Assembly (NCBI GenBank): GCA_021199145.1
Contig: JAJQIP010000075.1
Coordinates: 1-5,593, forward strand
Source of the DNA: Porphyromonadaceae bacterium
Lineage (GTDB): Bacteria; Bacteroidota; Bacteroidia; Bacteroidales; UBA11471
Length of the DNA: 5,593 bases
Direction: 5' to 3'
Below, piece after piece: positions 1-5,593 of this stretch (position 1 is its first letter; every line of letters begins with the position of its first letter). Under the pieces are notes generated by a model. The model worked only from the letters and a program-made list of their open reading frames with translations. It was not told where the DNA came from and did no database searches. A program made the position numbers and the translations under genes.

Positions 1-1110
1 AACTATTACCTCACCTCGAACTTCTTCAACATGGGAGCCATCGTGCGGTCGAACGTGCCGAACACCAACCTTGGTTGGGAGAAGAAGTTCCAGTTTGACG
101 GCGGTCTTGACCTCTCGCTTTTCAAGCATCTCTTCGACCTGCAGTTCAACTACTACTATGCCGATGCCTATGACCTGCTGCTCGACCGAGACATCTCGGC
201 GGTGTACGGTTCGTCGGTCTATTACGACAATACGGCCGAAATCTCCACGCAGGGGTATGAGTTCTCCCTGCGGTTCAATCCCGTCCATACGAAGGACTTT
301 GATTGGGTGATTTCGGGCAATATCGCCACCGCCAAGAGCAAGGTCGAGTCGCTCGGTTCGGCCCAGACGCAGCTGATTACCACCTTCACCGACTATAACA
401 GCGACGATGCCCAGGTGATTACTCGGGTGGGGTCGTCGCCCTATGAGTTTTATGGTTACCAAACCAACGGAGTGTATGCCACGACGGAAGAGGCTCTTGC
501 TTCGGGGCTGACCAATACCTATGGCAACAGCTATACGGGCGGTGACGTGCGTTACATCGACCAGAACGGTGACGGTATCATCAACGATGACGACCGTGTA
601 TCACTCGGTTCGGCCGCTCCCGACTTCTTCGGCGGGGTGAGCACCACTTTCCGCTACAGATGGATTTCCCTCACCGCCGACTTCGGCTACTCCGTGGGCA
701 ACAAGGCCTACAATGCCGTGCGTCGGGCGAGCGAGTCGATGGAGACCTTCTACAACCAGTCGACCGCCGTGCTCAACCGTTGGCAGGTGGAGGGGCAGGT
801 GACCGATATGCCCCGTGCCGCTTACGGCGACCCGTCGGGCAACAACTTCTTCTCCGACCGTTGGATAGAGAACGCCTCCTACTTCAAGCTCCGTTCGCTG
901 ACCCTTGCCTTCCACTTCGACAAGAAGATGTTGAAGTTCTGTCAGGCGGCCACTCTCTACGTGACGGGCGAAAATCTCTTTGCTGCCACCAAATATCTGG
1001 GGGCCGACCCTGAATTCAGCTACTCCTATAGCGAGAGCATGCGAGGCTTCGACTATGCCAAGGCTTCGCTGCCCATCACCGTAAGGGCGGGAATTAACAT
1101 AAACTTCTAA
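1..1110 (+). CDS. SusC-like TonB-dependent outer-membrane transporter, C-terminal part (5' end outside window)
   Basis: This is the C-terminal third of a SusC/RagA-family TonB-dependent transporter, the outer-membrane barrel that imports glycan fragments using TonB-ExbBD energy. The frame is open from base 1, giving 369 residues before TAA. The family usually has about 1000 residues, so the signal peptide, plug domain and first strands lie to the left; the ATG at 31 is an internal methionine. Seen directly: a WEKK strand motif near the start, alternating beta-strand and aromatic patterns, the acidic loop GDVRYIDQNGDGIINDDDR at 541-597 (typical of SusC proteins and resembling a calcium-binding DxNxDG loop), the family signature GENLFAATKYLGADPEFS near 967-1020, and a terminal Phe as in outer-membrane barrels. 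The SusD-like gene starts six bases after the stop, so the two are almost certainly co-transcribed and form a lidded complex. The transported substrate cannot be deduced from this fragment. Confidence 0.95.
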   Translation, partial: NYYLTSNFFNMGAIVRSNVPNTNLGWEKKFQFDGGLDLSLFKHLFDLQFNYYYADAYDLLLDRDISAVYGSSVYYDNTAEISTQGYEFSLRFNPVHTKDFDWVISGNIATAKSKVESLGSAQTQLITTFTDYNSDDAQVITRVGSSPYEFYGYQTNGVYATTEEALASGLTNTYGNSYTGGDVRYIDQNGDGIINDDDRVSLGSAAPDFFGGVSTTFRYRWISLTADFGYSVGNKAYNAVRRASESMETFYNQSTAVLNRWQVEGQVTDMPRAAYGDPSGNNFFSDRWIENASYFKLRSLTLAFHFDKKMLKFCQAATLYVTGENLFAATKYLGADPEFSYSYSESMRGFDYAKASLPITVRAGININF

Positions 1111-1116
1111 TATGCC

Positions 1117-2859
1117 ATGAAACAGACTGTTCGAAATATCTCCTTGGGTGCGGCACTTCTGTCGGGGCTCCTGACAGCGGCATGTGACGACTTCTTCGAA
1201 ACCGACCCCGACAACATCATCAACGTAAGCGACTATATCGAAACCGAAGATGAGATGTACCGTGGCTTCCTCGGTATCATCACCTGCTTGCAGGAGGCGG
1301 GTGACCAGGCTATCTTCCTGACTGACACGCGGTGCAATTATCTCGAAATTGCCGCCAACGCCCCCGTAGCTCTGCAGAACATCTACAACTACGAGCCGAC
1401 CGACGGGAACGAGTATGCCGACCCTACCTGCTACTACAAGATAATCACCGCCTGCAACGACTACTTTGACAAGATGGCCGAATACCACGCCCGCCTCGGC
1501 AGTTCGATGAGCGAGCAGGCCGCCGCCGACTTTCCCAAGCTCATCAGTAGTGCCGTGCGCCTGAAGGTGTGGGCCTACTATACCTTGGGACGTATCTACG
1601 GCAAGGCGATGTGGTTTGACGATCCCCTCGAGGAGCTGAAAGACCTGAACGACGCCTCCGTCTTCACCCCCCTCAACGATATGGGGGCTATCGCTGACAA
1701 GTGTATCGAGTTGCTTGACAACGGCATCGAGGTGGACGGTACCACCTATGCGGCCGATTTGGATATGGACTGGCCTTCGTGGATTGACCCCGAGACGGGC
1801 GGGTCGGCCTACGACTACTGGAACTACATCACTCCCCCATGGATGATTCTGCGGGCCGAGCTGCTCTCGTGGCGCTGCTCCTACAACGACAACTCCGCCG
1901 ACTGGCTCTGGATACGTGACACCATACTCCAGTATCTCTACGATATCTATACCAATGCCGACGGGTCGATTGACGAAGACAGCAAGACACCTGATTACTA
2001 TTACGCCTGCACCATCCCTTTGATGCACACCTACTATACCATCTTCTTCTCGGAGCAGGTGGGGAACGACTACCAGCTTATCGCCGGTATCATGTACGAC
2101 TACGCCAACCAGCAGCGAAACCGTATCGTACAGTATTTCTGCCCCTCCTATCCGGGTGACGGCTTCTATCTGCAGCCCTCGGAGTACGGCATCAGTCTCT
2201 ATGGGGAGACCGACATGCGGGGGTTGACCCAACAGCTCAACATGACCTATATCAACAATCAGGTGGCCTTCACGAAGTATTTCTATAGCCGCCAGACGGG
2301 GCACAACTACACCTATCTGCGGAGCAAGATTTTTGAAATCGAGCCGACTATCATCCTCTTCCGGGGACACGACTACCACTTCCTCCTTGCCGAGGCGGAG
2401 AACCACTTGGGCAACTGGCGTCAGGCCAAGACCCTGCTCAACAACGGATTGGAGAACGAGTTCGCCAATGGCCGGGTCGACGGAGTTCCTGTAGATGAGG
2501 GATGGAGTGAATTGTATAACGTCTGGTTCGGCAGTTCGGGCGGCTATGGCGACGTAGGTATCGTAGGATGCGTCATGGGGACGGAGTATGACCTTCCCAC
2601 TCCCGATGACGACGACTACTCCCTCACGGAGGAGGAGCGCATCCGTCTCTACGACCTTGCCCTCGCCGACGAGTATCTCAAGGAGTACACAGGCGAAGGG
2701 AAGTCCTATAGCTACCTCTGCAAGATGGCGGCTCGCTACAACGACCCCGACATCGTGGCCGACCGGGTAGCACCCAAGTATCCGGAGGGGATGCAGGGCA
2801 AAGTACGGGGCTCTATCGAGACGAACTATTTTATCGATTGGGATCTGACCGGCGAATAG
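1117..2859 (+). CDS. SusD/RagB-like surface glycan-binding lipoprotein
   Basis: A complete 580-residue SusD-family protein, the surface lipoprotein that binds a glycan and caps the SusC barrel. The N-terminus has a basic start, a hydrophobic stretch (residues 8-22) and a lipobox-like LTAAC with the lipidated Cys at 23. It is followed by DDFFE, an acidic stretch like those linked to surface export in Bacteroidota. Residues about 24-230 match the SusD N-terminal helical part, including AYYTLGRIYGKAMWFDDPL near 153-171. Residues about 400-580 match the RagB/SusD C-terminal region, including the helix FRGHDYHFLLAEAENHLG (415-432). The C-terminus (KYPEGMQ...NYFIDWDL) lacks the common IP-x-NPN-QNPGY ending and looks like a divergent SusD subgroup; this is a judgement from memory. 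Tryptophans and tyrosines cluster at 219-254. The start at 1117 is preferred because the only nearby ATG, at 1112, meets a stop after two codons. The gene lies six bases after the transporter, which supports one operon. Confidence 0.95.
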   Translation: MKQTVRNISLGAALLSGLLTAACDDFFETDPDNIINVSDYIETEDEMYRGFLGIITCLQEAGDQAIFLTDTRCNYLEIAANAPVALQNIYNYEPTDGNEYADPTCYYKIITACNDYFDKMAEYHARLGSSMSEQAAADFPKLISSAVRLKVWAYYTLGRIYGKAMWFDDPLEELKDLNDASVFTPLNDMGAIADKCIELLDNGIEVDGTTYAADLDMDWPSWIDPETGGSAYDYWNYITPPWMILRAELLSWRCSYNDNSADWLWIRDTILQYLYDIYTNADGSIDEDSKTPDYYYACTIPLMHTYYTIFFSEQVGNDYQLIAGIMYDYANQQRNRIVQYFCPSYPGDGFYLQPSEYGISLYGETDMRGLTQQLNMTYINNQVAFTKYFYSRQTGHNYTYLRSKIFEIEPTIILFRGHDYHFLLAEAENHLGNWRQAKTLLNNGLENEFANGRVDGVPVDEGWSELYNVWFGSSGGYGDVGIVGCVMGTEYDLPTPDDDDYSLTEEERIRLYDLALADEYLKEYTGEGKSYSYLCKMAARYNDPDIVADRVAPKYPEGMQGKVRGSIETNYFIDWDLTGE

Positions 2860-2888
2860 TCGCCGGCCGCCTCCCTCGAGGGCTGACT
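2858..2888 (+). terminator. possible weak terminator or attenuator hairpin after the SusD gene
   Basis: AGTCGCC (2858-2864) can pair with GGC-T-GACT (2881-2888), giving seven base pairs with one bulged T and a 16-base GC-rich loop. An alternative fold is the self-complementary CCCTCGAGGG at 2873-2882. Downstream are short T runs broken by A (TTTAAACCTTTT), not a clean U tract, so termination would be partial at best. Its place between the SusD stop and a new promoter fits an intercistronic terminator or an RNA-stabilising stem that sets different expression levels for the two transcripts. Confidence 0.35.
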
Positions 2889-2907
2889 TTAAACCTTTTA
2901 AAAAAAA

Positions 2908-2942
2908 TTTGAATGCGTTAGCAGAAACTTTACATACCTTTG
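2908..2942 (+). promoter_or_regulatory. Bacteroides-type promoter (-33 TTTG, -7 TACCTTTG) for the beta-helix protein gene
   Basis: TACCTTTG at 2935-2942 is an exact match to the Bacteroidota -7 consensus TAnnTTTG. TTTG at 2908-2911 serves as the -33 element. The gap between them is 23 bases, slightly longer than the usual roughly 19-21. Transcription would begin near 2948-2950, leaving an AT-rich leader of about 42 bases before the ATG at 2992. The leader has no Shine-Dalgarno sequence but is A-rich (AAAAAACAAACAGTT), as is common in this phylum. The downstream gene can therefore be expressed independently of the SusC/SusD pair. Confidence 0.6.
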
Positions 2943-2991
2943 AACAAAACCTATAAAAACAACCTTTATTCACTTTAAAAAACAAACAGTT

Positions 2992-5385
2992 ATGAAAAAA
3001 ATCTTTACGCTTGTCGCCGCTCTGGCGGTTTCGGCAGGACTCTTTACCGCACAGGCCAAGACCGTGACGGTAACGACTACGTCGGAACTCACGAACGCCT
3101 TGAACGGGGTGGGTAACGCTGTCGGGTCGGTCGACTCGATTTTGGTCATTCCCGCCGGGGGTGAGAGCGATGTGCTCACCTTTAGCAATACCAGCTGTTC
3201 ATGGCTGGCCGGTACAATTTACCTGATTGGTGCCACCGATTACCAACCCAAAATCAATATCCGTCACCAGGCTGCCTCTGATACGGAGGGTGAACTCAGC
3301 CTGATTTGCGAGAACCTCTCCCTCCGCTACACCAGCGGCAATACAGCCTCTTCGGGACAGATTTTCTATTTCACCGGATATTATACCGAGATTGATTCGC
3401 TGATTTTCCGCAACTGCGAATTTACCGACTATCCCCGGACCGTCATCCGCTTCGTGCCGCCAGTAGATCATTATGAGCATATCAGTAGTACTGATTCAAC
3501 TGCAGTATATGCCGATGGCGGTTATATCAACTATTTCGAGATGAGCGGCTGTACGATACACGACGCCAATATTATGAGCGGCAACAACTGGCCGATTATC
3601 TATTTCGGCTCCATGCCCTACGAGATTGTCTTCCGGAACAACACCTTCTACGACCTGCCCTATCTGAAACAGATCTTCTCGATGAACTATATCAATGATG
3701 AGACCGGTCGTGGCGACTGCGAATTCACCTTCGAGAACAATAGCGTGCTGGTAGGTACGTCAGGTGGTTATACCGCTTTCAGCATCGGTTCCTATCTGGG
3801 ACAGGCCTCCATTTACACGATTAACAACAACCTCTTCTTAGTTCCTGACTATAGCTATACCGACGGTAGCGGCAATGTGCTGGGTACCGAGGATAGTCCT
3901 TATTCGACCTCATCGACCATCCTTTCGGCCAGCTACGGGTTGGTCACTGCCACCAACAACGTGATTGAGGGGTATAAACCCTGGAGCGCCGGTAACCAGA
4001 AAGATGATGACGGCGAGTACACTTGGCTTGCAACCGATACGACCGGTAACTATACCATGGAGGATGTCTCCTTGGCTTGGGATGACTTCTTTGACCGAGA
4101 GAGCCGGACCTTCTCACTCCTGAAATCTGATCCGATTTACACCGCTGGTACAGACGGCACCTTTATCGGGGCTGAGAGTATGTATGTAGATGAGTTTGAT
4201 GCTACAGCGGCTGTGAATGTCAGTGTAAGTGGTTCTAGCTTTGCATCGGTAACCATCTCCCCGGAACAGTCCATTTATTTCGTTGGTGATGAGATTACGC
4301 TTTCGGTAGACCTCCACGAAGGGCTTGCTACCTTTACGGGTTGGAGTGACGGTGTGACCGATATGACGCGCACCGTTGTACTCGAAGGTGATTTGGATCT
4401 CGTAGCCAATGTGGTTTCGGAGGATTTTGAACTTGTTTGGGACTTCGATGTGATTACGAAGAATAACCAGGCTTTGACTATTCCTTTGGCTGCTGACCAC
4501 GCCGCCAGTGAAGAGAATCCCGGTTCGTTCGGTGTGATGACCGTCGAGCACTCCGAGGATGGTGTGACCTATGCCGATACCCTCGCTTGCGACTCTCGGA
4601 ATAACAAGAGCTACCCCTATAATGGGGAGGATGCTGTTACTTTCCCGGCTGCCTTGGTACGTGTGACTCTCAATGCTGATAGTGTGGAAGCCCAAGTATT
4701 GGCACAGACAGGTATGAGTGCGGAAGATTTGGCCGCAACGAACGGTACGGAAAATGAAACTTATGCTTATTTGACTTCAGGATGTTGTCCCTATCCCGAT
4801 TATACATATATCACCTTCTCGACGAAGGGAATGTCGGGTATCACTGTATCGTCAGTTATCTTATCGGAAGCCCGGAACTTCAGCGTCACTAATTTGGAGT
4901 GGTCTCTTGACAATGTTACCTATGAGACTTTGAATTCTGTTCAAATTGACGCTTTGGGAACCGCTTGGCTTGACCTCAATGCTACGCTGCCCAGCGGTGC
5001 GGATGACCAAGAGATTGTCTATGTACGGTGGATTGGTGATAACAATTATCCTATCATTGGTGCAGGTATGAGCGGAACGACCGACAATCACCTCCGTTGC
5101 TACAACACTTATATGTTCATTGGCAACATCAAAGTGGTGGCTGAAGAGGGTGGTGCCGCAGTCGAAGAGATAGAGGCCGCTCTGCCGGTGGCCTTCTCGA
5201 TTGCTCAAAGCGGTAACCAGGTAACGGTGAGTGGCGCTGATGCCGCTACCGTTGAGCTCTTTGCCGCCAACGGTGCCCTGGTTGCTTCGACTCCGGTGGT
5301 TGAAGGACAGGCTACTCTGACGATTCCGGGTCGTGGCGTATATTATGTACGGGCCGGGAAAGAGGCGAAGGCCGTGATTTTCTAA
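2992..5385 (+). CDS. Secreted multidomain protein with pectate-lyase-like beta-helix, InlB-type repeat and C-terminal sorting-like domain
   Basis: A complete 797-residue exported protein. Residues 1-22 form a signal peptide (KK, hydrophobic core, AQA cleavage site before Lys23) with no lipobox, so it is probably not a lipoprotein. Residues about 25-398 look like a right-handed parallel beta-helix of the Bacteroidota DUF4957/DUF5123 kind, with repeated turns such as IFRNCEFTD, IVFRNNTFYD and YTINNNLFL, ending in DPIYTAGTDGTFIGA (380-394), which resembles the usual family end. Residues about 405-475 match a divergent InlB B-repeat (VTISPEQSIYFVGDEITL...FTGWSDGVT). Residues about 480-717 are beta-rich and unassigned. 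Residues about 728-797 resemble DUF6383 or type IX sorting domains, with GVYYVRAG near the end. I see no pectate-lyase catalytic motif, so surface glycan binding or a diverged lyase are both possible. It follows the SusC/SusD pair but has its own promoter and terminator. Codon use becomes clearly more AT-rich in the 3' half. The fold call is firm; the activity is unknown. Confidence 0.88.
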   Translation: MKKIFTLVAALAVSAGLFTAQAKTVTVTTTSELTNALNGVGNAVGSVDSILVIPAGGESDVLTFSNTSCSWLAGTIYLIGATDYQPKINIRHQAASDTEGELSLICENLSLRYTSGNTASSGQIFYFTGYYTEIDSLIFRNCEFTDYPRTVIRFVPPVDHYEHISSTDSTAVYADGGYINYFEMSGCTIHDANIMSGNNWPIIYFGSMPYEIVFRNNTFYDLPYLKQIFSMNYINDETGRGDCEFTFENNSVLVGTSGGYTAFSIGSYLGQASIYTINNNLFLVPDYSYTDGSGNVLGTEDSPYSTSSTILSASYGLVTATNNVIEGYKPWSAGNQKDDDGEYTWLATDTTGNYTMEDVSLAWDDFFDRESRTFSLLKSDPIYTAGTDGTFIGAESMYVDEFDATAAVNVSVSGSSFASVTISPEQSIYFVGDEITLSVDLHEGLATFTGWSDGVTDMTRTVVLEGDLDLVANVVSEDFELVWDFDVITKNNQALTIPLAADHAASEENPGSFGVMTVEHSEDGVTYADTLACDSRNNKSYPYNGEDAVTFPAALVRVTLNADSVEAQVLAQTGMSAEDLAATNGTENETYAYLTSGCCPYPDYTYITFSTKGMSGITVSSVILSEARNFSVTNLEWSLDNVTYETLNSVQIDALGTAWLDLNATLPSGADDQEIVYVRWIGDNNYPIIGAGMSGTTDNHLRCYNTYMFIGNIKVVAEEGGAAVEEIEAALPVAFSIAQSGNQVTVSGADAATVELFAANGALVASTPVVEGQATLTIPGRGVYYVRAGKEAKAVIF

Positions 5386-5405
5386 AAATTTTCTTTAATA
5401 CTTCG

Positions 5406-5446
5406 ATAAAAGGCGTAGGGTATGCACCCTACGCCTTTTATTTTTG
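5406..5446 (+). terminator. Strong intrinsic terminator after the beta-helix protein gene
   Basis: Bases 5406-5421 and 5426-5441 form a perfect 16-bp inverted repeat (core AAAAGGCGTAGGGT with ACCCTACGCCTTTT) around a four-base ATGC loop. A run of five T at 5441-5445 follows, with another at 5451-5455. It starts 20 bases after the TAA at 5383-5385. The A run on the left arm also gives the opposite strand a U-rich tail, so the hairpin may act in both directions. Confidence 0.92.
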
Positions 5447-5476
5447 TTCCTTTTTCCGTTTTACCTAATATTTTCG
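5443..5476 (+). promoter_or_regulatory. weak Bacteroides-like promoter candidate in the 3' intergenic region
   Basis: TTTG at 5443-5446 and TATTTTCG at 5469-5476 are 22 bases apart. The second element differs from TAnnTTTG at one base. The pair sits just after a terminator and about 25 bases before the ATG of an open frame at 5501, which is where a promoter for a new transcript would be expected. In DNA this AT-rich such a match arises easily by chance, and the TTTG overlaps the terminator T tract. Confidence 0.25.
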
Positions 5477-5500
5477 ATTATTCCTATTGTTTAATAGAGT

Positions 5501-5593
5501 ATGATTAAAAGTTCTATGCAAATGTTTTTAGATGAGAGTGCCTTTACACAGACATTTTTCGATTCAGAATTAACCCCCTGCCGTTTGGCAGGG
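5501..5593 (+). CDS. possible start of a hypothetical gene running off the right edge
   Basis: ATG at 5501 opens 31 codons with no stop up to the last base; an in-frame TAG lies two codons upstream. The peptide begins MIKSSMQMFLDESAFTQ and ends CRLAG. I do not recognise it, and it shows no signal peptide or motif. Codons are AT-rich (ATT, AAA, AGT, TCT, TTA), unlike the SusC/SusD genes. A weak promoter-like pair lies upstream, and there is no clear ribosome binding site. ATGs at 5516 and 5522 are alternative starts. At this length an open frame is weak evidence, so it may be non-coding. Confidence 0.25.
   Translation, partial: MIKSSMQMFLDESAFTQTFFDSELTPCRLAG
5576..5593. repeat. 7-bp GC-rich hairpin at the window edge
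   Basis: CCCTGCC (5576-5582) and GGCAGGG (5587-5593) are perfect inverted arms around a GTTT loop. Two more C lie to the left at 5574-5575, so the stem could extend to nine pairs if the sequence past the edge begins with GG. It could be a terminator stem whose U tract is cut off, a structure inside the short open frame there, or the edge of a repeat. Confidence 0.4.

Noticed and set aside
541..597. EF-hand or dockerin-like calcium loop in the transporter
   Set aside because: The acidic DxNxDG segment is a regular feature of SusC-family barrels at this position, so it is not evidence for a fused dockerin or a new domain.
660..1013. A 117-codon + strand frame inside the SusC-like gene
   Set aside because: It overlaps the well-supported barrel frame, and its Arg/Leu/Pro-rich translation is typical of an out-of-frame shadow.
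1112..1120. Upstream ATG in the gap between the transporter and SusD genes
   Set aside because: It reads ATG CCA TGA, a two-codon frame. It does not extend the SusD protein and is too short to call a leader peptide.
601..2985. A 794-codon open frame on the minus strand across the transporter and SusD genes
   Set aside because: It lies exactly codon-on-codon opposite both genes, so its stops can arise only where the + strand uses TTA, CTA or TCA. These codons are rare in this GC-rich coding style; the frame ends at 601-603, where the + strand has a TCA serine codon. The translation is Val/Gly-rich with no recognisable domain, and the frame runs through the intergenic promoter.
4114..4695. A 193-codon minus-strand frame within the beta-helix protein gene
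   Set aside because: It is fully contained in a gene with signal peptide and domain evidence on the other strand, and it has no domain or promoter of its own. The same applies to minus-strand frames at 2970-3188, 3199-3480 and 4861-5208.
5439..5446. TATTTTTG, an exact match to the -7 promoter consensus
   Set aside because: It is made of the end of the terminator stem and its T tract, and no TTTG lies at a suitable distance upstream because that position is the hairpin itself.

Overview
The window comes from a member of the Bacteroidota, most likely a gut-type Bacteroidales with a moderately high-GC genome. Four things point there: a tandem SusC-type and SusD-type pair, a lipoprotein signal ending in Cys-Asp-Asp, a promoter of the Bacteroides -33/-7 type (TTTG...TAnnTTTG), and starts that lack a clear Shine-Dalgarno sequence. 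I cannot fix the genus from the sequence.

Layout, all genes on the + strand. Bases 1-1110 hold the C-terminal third of a SusC-like TonB-dependent outer-membrane transporter whose start lies to the left of the window. Six bases later, 1117-2859 encode a complete SusD-like surface lipoprotein of 580 residues. A 132-base gap follows, with a GC-rich inverted repeat just after the SusD stop and then an AT-rich stretch carrying a Bacteroides-type promoter. Bases 2992-5385 encode a secreted 797-residue multidomain protein: signal peptide, pectate-lyase-like beta-helix region, InlB-type repeat, a beta-rich domain I cannot name, and a small C-terminal module resembling the DUF6383 or type IX sorting domains. 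A 16-bp perfect hairpin followed by T tracts closes this unit at 5406-5446. The last 147 bases are AT-rich. They hold a weak promoter-like pair, a short open frame that starts at 5501 and runs off the right edge, and a 7-bp hairpin at the very edge.

The set reads as part of a polysaccharide utilisation locus. SusD would capture a glycan on the cell surface and act as a lid on the SusC barrel, which imports it with TonB energy. The secreted beta-helix protein probably binds or processes the glycan outside the cell, but I see no pectate-lyase catalytic signature in it. No enzyme of recognisable specificity and no regulator lies in the window, so the substrate is unknown.

I found no CRISPR array, tRNA, rRNA, insertion sequence or defence system. 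The least explained parts are the unnamed domain in the third protein and the sharp drop in GC-rich codon use across that protein's 3' half.
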